DNA of 8,742 nt from Candidatus Iainarchaeum sp. (GTDB lineage Archaea; Iainarchaeota; Iainarchaeia; Iainarchaeales; JAXPJC01): the NCBI GenBank assembly GCA_018304445.1, contig JAGVWD010000012.1:1-8742 (forward strand). Direction: 5' to 3'. Made by a program: the position numbers and the translations under genes. Positions 4,966-8,742 of the stretch are shown in pieces; position 1 is the first letter of the stretch, and each line of letters starts with the position of its first letter. Below the pieces are notes generated by a model that made no database searches, was not told the DNA's origin, and saw nothing but the letters and a program-made list of their open reading frames with translations.

Positions 4966-6576
4966 ATGCCAAAGGGAGGTATCGGAACCGCAGGTTCTGA
5001 TATTGCAGATTATTCGAAGCAGATAATTTCTGAAATTATTTCCGGGAAGATTTCTGATTTGAAGCAGCTCAATGAAAGGAAGATGCGGCTGAGCAGGGAG
5101 CTTTTAATTCCGGAGCTTCCGAAAAACCCGGACATACTCGCATATGCAAGGCACAAAACCCCGAAGCTAATCAGCTTTCTCGGGATAAAGCCCGTAAGAA
5201 CTCTTTCAGGGATTGCCGTTGTTGCTGTAATGCCCGCTCCGCAGGAATGCCCGGGAAAATGCATTTATTGCCCCTCTGGAAAGGCTTTCAATAAAAATTC
5301 CCCAAAAAGCTACACGGGCTTTGAGCCCGCAACAATGCGCGCGCTCCGCGCTGATTTTGACGCATTTGCCCAGACTTCCGGGCGCATAAAGCAGCTTCAA
5401 ATAACAGGGCATAAAACAGATAAGATAGAGCTGATTGTGATGGGCGGAACTTTTCCCGCGTGCAAATTCTCCTACCAGAAAAAATTCATAAAGGAATGCA
5501 CTGATGCAGTAACAGGCAAGAAATCACGCAACCTGCAGCAGGCGCAGAAGAATGCAGAAACCTCAGAACAGCGCCTCATTGGAATTACATTTGAAACAAG
5601 GCCGGATTACTGCGGAAAAAGGGAAATTAAAAATATGCTTGCACTCGGCGCAACCCGCGTGGAATTGGGAGTGCAGAACATCGATGATGAAATCTACAGG
5701 AAAATAGGCAGAAACCACACAGTAGGGGATGTAATTGGGGCTACACAACTATTGAAGGATTCCGCGCTGAAAGTCTGCTATCACATGATGCCGGGGCTTC
5801 CCTTCAGCACTTATAAAAAGGATTTGCACGCTTTCAGGGAAATTCTCTCAAACCCAAATTTCAGGCCGGACATGCTCAAAATCTATCCCTGCATTGTGGT
5901 AAAGGGCACAAAATTATATGAGCTCTGGAAACAGGGAAAATACAATCCTTATACAACAGAAGAAGCCGCAAAATTGATTGCGGAAATAAAGCCCCTCGTT
6001 CCAAAATGGATAAGGATTATGCGCATTCAGAGGGATATTCCGCTGCATAAAATCTCCGCAGGCGTTGCCCAGAGCAATCTGAGGCAGATAGTGAAGCGCG
6101 AAATGCGCGCAAAAAACACGAAATGCAGATGCATACGCTGCAGGGAGGCGGGCCAGCGAGGCTATCTTGAAAATGAATTTGCGGATATGGAAAAAATAAA
6201 AATCCTTTCCGAAACCTACAGCGCAAGCAATGGGGAGGAAATTTTCATTTCAGCGGAGGACACAAAAAGGGATTTGCTGCTGGGATTCTGCAGATTGCGC
6301 ATCCCAAATGCGCCATTCATCAAACCCTTAACTGAGCGCACCGCGCTTGTAAGGGAGCTTCACGTTTATGGCGAGCTTCTCGGGCTTGGGGAGAAAAAAC
6401 CAGGCGCCTATCAGCACAAGGGCTTTGGAAAAGCGCTCCTGCAGAAAGCTGAGGAAATTGCGCTTCAGGAATATGACAAAACAAAAATTGCAGTAATGTC
6501 CGGCATTGGCGCAAGGGAATATTACAGAAAATTGGGCTATGCCCTTGCTGCGCCCTATGTGCTCAAATCCCTCTAA
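4966..6576 (+). CDS. elp3: Elp3: tRNA uridine(34) carboxymethyltransferase (radical SAM plus GNAT)
   Basis: Stand-alone archaeal Elp3 uses SAM and acetyl-CoA to modify the wobble uridine of tRNA at C5. The 536-residue protein has an N-terminal helical tRNA-binding part. The radical SAM domain follows, with cluster cysteines C95, C99 and C102 (CPGKCIYCP), then SYTGFEPATMRALRAD and MGGTFPA (159-165). TFETRPDYC (208-216) and the HMMPGLPF segment come next. C387, C389 and C392 (CRCIRC) look like the zinc-binding linker. The C-terminal GNAT domain (about 430-536) has RELHVYGELLGLGE, HKGFGKALL for acetyl-CoA and REYYRKLGY. The start is ATG 4966, 4 bases after the preceding stop, rather than the in-frame TTG at 4954 inside the upstream gene. 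No key residue appears to be missing. Confidence 0.96.
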   Translation: MPKGGIGTAGSDIADYSKQIISEIISGKISDLKQLNERKMRLSRELLIPELPKNPDILAYARHKTPKLISFLGIKPVRTLSGIAVVAVMPAPQECPGKCIYCPSGKAFNKNSPKSYTGFEPATMRALRADFDAFAQTSGRIKQLQITGHKTDKIELIVMGGTFPACKFSYQKKFIKECTDAVTGKKSRNLQQAQKNAETSEQRLIGITFETRPDYCGKREIKNMLALGATRVELGVQNIDDEIYRKIGRNHTVGDVIGATQLLKDSALKVCYHMMPGLPFSTYKKDLHAFREILSNPNFRPDMLKIYPCIVVKGTKLYELWKQGKYNPYTTEEAAKLIAEIKPLVPKWIRIMRIQRDIPLHKISAGVAQSNLRQIVKREMRAKNTKCRCIRCREAGQRGYLENEFADMEKIKILSETYSASNGEEIFISAEDTKRDLLLGFCRLRIPNAPFIKPLTERTALVRELHVYGELLGLGEKKPGAYQHKGFGKALLQKAEEIALQEYDKTKIAVMSGIGAREYYRKLGYALAAPYVLKSL

Positions 6577-6587
6577 CATCCTATTAG

Positions 6588-6621
6588 TTTATATATAATA
6601 ATTATAGTATTATAATAGAGG
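6588..6621 (+). promoter_or_regulatory. TATA-like promoter and ribosome binding site of the CARF-like gene
   Basis: TTTATATATAAT (6588-6599) lies about 30-41 bases before the ATG at 6629, placing a transcription start near 6615. AGAGG (6617-6621), seven bases before the ATG, can pair with the 16S rRNA 3' end. This marks a new transcription unit after elp3. Confidence 0.55.
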
Positions 6622-6628
6622 CAATTTT

Positions 6629-6976
6629 ATGGGAAAGGCATTGGTAGCAACCCTTGGCGCCGGAAGGGGAACATGGGGCCATGTCGCAAGGCTGATTGCT
6701 ACAGAAGAATGGGATTCTATTTTACTTGTTTCAAATGAATGGGCTAAGGAAAAGTTCGCCCCCGCAAAGGGAGTTGAGTGGATTCTCCTGAACAACCGCG
6801 CGGGCTTTGACATCATAAAGGACACAATAAAGGAAAAGCTCCCGAAGGGCGAGATTGCAATAAGCATGGCATCCGGCGCGGGAAAAGAGCACATGGCGCT
6901 TATTGCGGCGCTGAATGAAACAAAAAGAACTTATACAATTGTTACGCTCACAAAAAACGGCATAAAGTATTATTAA
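6629..6976 (+). CDS. Small CARF-like Rossmann-fold protein of unknown function
   Basis: The 115-residue product is a single alpha/beta domain. It opens with a strand and glycine-rich loop, ALVATLGAGRGTWGHVARLI (residues 4-23), then a strand ILLVSNEW (31-38). A late motif, MASGAGKEHMALIAAL (80-95), resembles the conserved [N/D]-x-[T/S]-G-G-[T/A]-K-x-M region of CARF domains, which bind cyclic oligoadenylates in type III CRISPR signalling. No effector domain is fused. I am not certain of the family; it may be a conserved archaeal hypothetical with only a general Rossmann fold. It has its own promoter, ends in TAA, and is followed 18 bases later by a nuclease gene across a palindrome, so the two are likely co-transcribed. 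Confidence 0.7.
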   Translation: MGKALVATLGAGRGTWGHVARLIATEEWDSILLVSNEWAKEKFAPAKGVEWILLNNRAGFDIIKDTIKEKLPKGEIAISMASGAGKEHMALIAALNETKRTYTIVTLTKNGIKYY

Positions 6977-6996
6977 TAAGGGCATAATGCCCTTAT
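6976..6996. repeat. Second copy of the TAAGGGCAT-N-ATGCCCTTA palindrome
   Basis: There are 10-base perfect arms at 6976-6985 and 6987-6996 around one A. The 19-base core matches the one at 4092-4110 except for the central base. It begins in the stop codon of the CARF-like gene and ends inside the first possible start codon of the nuclease gene, so a hairpin here would affect nuclease translation. Confidence 0.85.
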
Positions 6997-7381
6997 GAAC
7001 CCCAAAAAGGAAACTCCCGATATGTTTGAGTATGTCCTGTTAGCCATTGTGGCGATTTTGGCAATATTCCTTATTTTTCTCTATAAAAAATCAAAATCCC
7101 TCGAATTCCGGCTTTCAGAGCTCGGCTTCAGGAAGGCCTCGCAATCAGTGAAGTATGGAAAACTCACGGAGCAGTGGATTCCAATGAGCAAAGACTTTCC
7201 CTACAACCCGAACGACTTCCGCTTTATTGGAAGTCCGATTGATGGAATTGTTTTTGACGATTCGGAAATAGTTTTCTGCGAATTCAAGTCAGCAAGCGCG
7301 CAACTCAATGAAAACCAGAAGCGCATTAAGGATTTAGTGGAAAACAAGAAAGTCAGATGGCTCGAATTCAGGGCTGATTAG
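6995..7381 (+). CDS. Membrane-anchored Holliday-junction-resolvase-related endonuclease (PD-(D/E)XK, Endonuc_Holl type)
   Basis: Residues 11-30 form one transmembrane helix followed by KKSKS, so the catalytic part is probably cytosolic. The nuclease core is GKLTEQWIP (55-63, with E59), then PIDGIVFD (81-88, D83) and IVFCEFKSASAQLNENQKRIKD (92-113), giving D83, E96-F-K98 and Q108. This matches the family described as secreted or membrane endonucleases distantly related to archaeal Holliday junction resolvases. Its biological role is unknown; it may act on incoming DNA. The ATG at 6995 lies inside the palindrome. The ATG at 7022, directly before the membrane helix, is an equally good start. The gene ends in TAG and overlaps the convergent gene by 14 bases. 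Confidence 0.82.
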   Translation: MNPKKETPDMFEYVLLAIVAILAIFLIFLYKKSKSLEFRLSELGFRKASQSVKYGKLTEQWIPMSKDFPYNPNDFRFIGSPIDGIVFDDSEIVFCEFKSASAQLNENQKRIKDLVENKKVRWLEFRAD

Positions 7382-7946
7382 TTGCTTTCAGCCGCAAATC
7401 CCTTCTAAAGCGCATGCTCTCCGGAAGTTCTTCGTCCTTTTTCAGTAATAATATTTCTTTAATGGCTTTCGCATCTGGCAGCCGGTCAGATTTTCTAAGC
7501 CCGAGAGCACTTTTAAATGCCCCGCCTGAATTGGCATCAACTTTCCATCCCAAGCCAAGAATAGTGATGATAACGGGCCTCTGGTCGGTTTTTACAAAAA
7601 TTTCCTCACCCTTCATTTTCCTTATTTGAAGTTCCATCAGCCTGAAACATATCTTCCCTAAATTAAGCCTGCGATGGTGATAATCCACAAACCTATTTGG
7701 AATTTCCCATATTCCTCCGTGCATTCTTCTTGCGCTAAAACTGCCAAGGGAATTCCTGTTCTTATCGTATAAATTAAGTTCAATCCTCTCATTTTGCTTG
7801 TCAATACTGCCTTCTGCAAAAACCCGCCTGTTTTCCTTAACAAGATATTCCACACTTAAGGTTTTTGCAAAATTTGGGCTGCCCTTGGCTTTCCTGGCTT
7901 TCCATTCCTTTGGAATGTTTTCATAAAATCTTTTGATTTGTGGCAT
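7368..7946 (-). CDS. Divergent GNAT-like protein, function unknown
   Basis: The protein is 192 residues from the chosen start. The middle looks like a GNAT acetyltransferase: strands ERIELNLYDKNRNSLGSFSARR, a strand FVDYHHRR, then RRLNLGKICFRLMELQIRK in the place of the acetyl-CoA loop and helix, and VIITILGLGWKVD resembling the common late xLGF element. The R/QxxGxG/A motif is imperfect, so acetyl-CoA binding is uncertain. The C-terminal third is charged and unrecognised. The ATG at 7946, one base after the pelota stop, is preferred; the frame can be extended to a TTG at 7955. Coupling to pelota suggests a translation-linked role, but that is inference. Its 3' end overlaps the nuclease gene on the other strand. 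Confidence 0.7.
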   Translation of the reverse strand: MPQIKRFYENIPKEWKARKAKGSPNFAKTLSVEYLVKENRRVFAEGSIDKQNERIELNLYDKNRNSLGSFSARRMHGGIWEIPNRFVDYHHRRLNLGKICFRLMELQIRKMKGEEIFVKTDQRPVIITILGLGWKVDANSGGAFKSALGLRKSDRLPDAKAIKEILLLKKDEELPESMRFRRDLRLKATNQP

Positions 7947-7947
7947 T

Positions 7948-8742
7948 TCACTCAACCCTGAACCTCAAAAGCGCCGCAATCCCTGTCAATCCACTCAACT
8001 GCTTTCCCGCATCGCCTTCCGCGCTTATTATGTGCACTTCGGCATTTGTTTTTTCAGCGCTTTCCATCAGCGCCTCCATTTTCTCGCGCTCCGAAAACAG
8101 CCTCTCATCGGTTATGAGAATTTTTTTGACAGCGCCGTAATTTATCGCATTCAGCACTTCCTTCTCCCCATAAGCGACAAGCCCTGAATTCCTTGCAAGC
8201 TCCTCGTATAATTTTGAAATGTTTTTAATATCTTCGGCAACCGCAGTCTCCTTCAGCACACTCTCAATAAGCCCCGACTTTACGGCCTCATTCATTCCGG
8301 TTTCCCCCACTGAGTTTGTTGCGCCCCACACAATGTCAAATTTCGCGCTTTTCTCCTCCAGATATTTCTCAAAATCCTCCTTCGCGAATCCCGGCCCCGC
8401 AACGATTATCTTGTCCGCCTTTATCTCGGAAATTTTTTTAAGCAGTTCAGAAAAATACTTTTTCTGCGCATCTTCTGTTGCGTATCTTTTGCCTGATTTT
8501 CCCGCGTGCATTTTCAGCTTGTGCTCCAGGCCGAACTGCTTCACAAGCGCAAAATCCGCCTGCTCGTCATCCATTACAATAAGAAGCAGCTCAGGAATCC
8601 TTGTTGCCTGCTCCGCCTTCTTAAGGCGCGCAATCTGATACTGCTTAAGCTTCAGTTTCTTAATTTTTATCGGTTCATTCAAAATTATTTCAAGCGTATG
8701 GGAACTCCCAAGCGGGGCAACATCCTCGGGCTTTGCATATTT
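7948..8742 (-). CDS. pelA: mRNA surveillance protein pelota (aPelota/Dom34), N-terminus beyond the window
   Basis: Pelota works with aABCE1 and aEF1A-type GTPases to rescue ribosomes stalled on mRNA. The visible 264 codons cover the end of the Sm-like N-terminal domain (LGSSHTLEIILNEP, typical of the end of this domain), the central eRF1-like domain with VAGPGFAKEDF, and the C-terminal domain with YGEKEVLNAINYGAVKKILI and GIAALLRFRVE at the end. As in other pelotas there is no GGQ motif. The frame is open to base 8742. A TTG at 8682 could be mistaken for the start, but family sequence continues upstream of it, so the gene begins outside the window. The TGA stop is followed one base later by the ATG of the GNAT-like gene. 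Confidence 0.95.
   Translation of the reverse strand, partial: KYAKPEDVAPLGSSHTLEIILNEPIKIKKLKLKQYQIARLKKAEQATRIPELLLIVMDDEQADFALVKQFGLEHKLKMHAGKSGKRYATEDAQKKYFSELLKKISEIKADKIIVAGPGFAKEDFEKYLEEKSAKFDIVWGATNSVGETGMNEAVKSGLIESVLKETAVAEDIKNISKLYEELARNSGLVAYGEKEVLNAINYGAVKKILITDERLFSEREKMEALMESAEKTNAEVHIISAEGDAGKQLSGLTGIAALLRFRVE

Noticed and set aside
8680..8682. TTG as the pelota start codon
   Set aside because: Pelota-like sequence (LGSSHTLEII) continues upstream in the same frame to the window edge.

Overview
The window looks archaeal. It carries an archaeal-type class I CCA-adding enzyme, a Taw3-type wyosine methyltransferase, the ribosome-rescue factor pelota, a stand-alone Elp3, a COG2403-type cyclic 2,3-diphosphoglycerate synthetase, AT-rich TATA-like promoters and very tight gene packing with ATGA overlaps. 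The small hypothetical proteins and the short secreted protein resemble those of small-genome (DPANN-like) archaea. That placement is inference. No rRNA, tRNA, CRISPR array or transposase gene was seen.

Layout. (1) Positions 1-4006, minus strand: a five-gene run read right to left. It comprises a metallophosphoesterase, taw3, thpR (2',3'-cyclic phosphodiesterase/LigT), cca and a cyclic-2,3-diphosphoglycerate-synthetase-like GTPase. The first three genes overlap by 4 bases each, and cca has its own candidate leaderless promoter. The last gene is interrupted by an in-frame TGA exactly where the family has Trp, and conserved sequence resumes in the same frame up to the window edge. (2) Positions 4007-4160: a divergent intergenic region with two competing inverted repeats enclosed by a 12-bp direct repeat. 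It may be a short insertion that split an older promoter. (3) Positions 4161-6576, plus strand: a secreted beta-rich protein followed 4 bases later by elp3. (4) Positions 6588-7381, plus strand: a promoter, a small CARF-like Rossmann protein and a membrane-anchored PD-(D/E)XK nuclease. They are separated by a palindrome that also occurs at 4092-4110. (5) Positions 7368-8742, minus strand: pelota, cut by the window edge, followed by a divergent GNAT-like protein whose end overlaps the nuclease gene.

Theme. Most recognisable genes act on tRNA or translation: CCA-end synthesis and repair, cyclic-phosphate removal, wybutosine at position 37, wobble-uridine modification and stalled-ribosome rescue. 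The most interesting points are the TGA-for-Trp in the synthetase gene, the CARF-like plus nuclease pair, and the repeated palindrome with the direct-repeat-bounded structured element.
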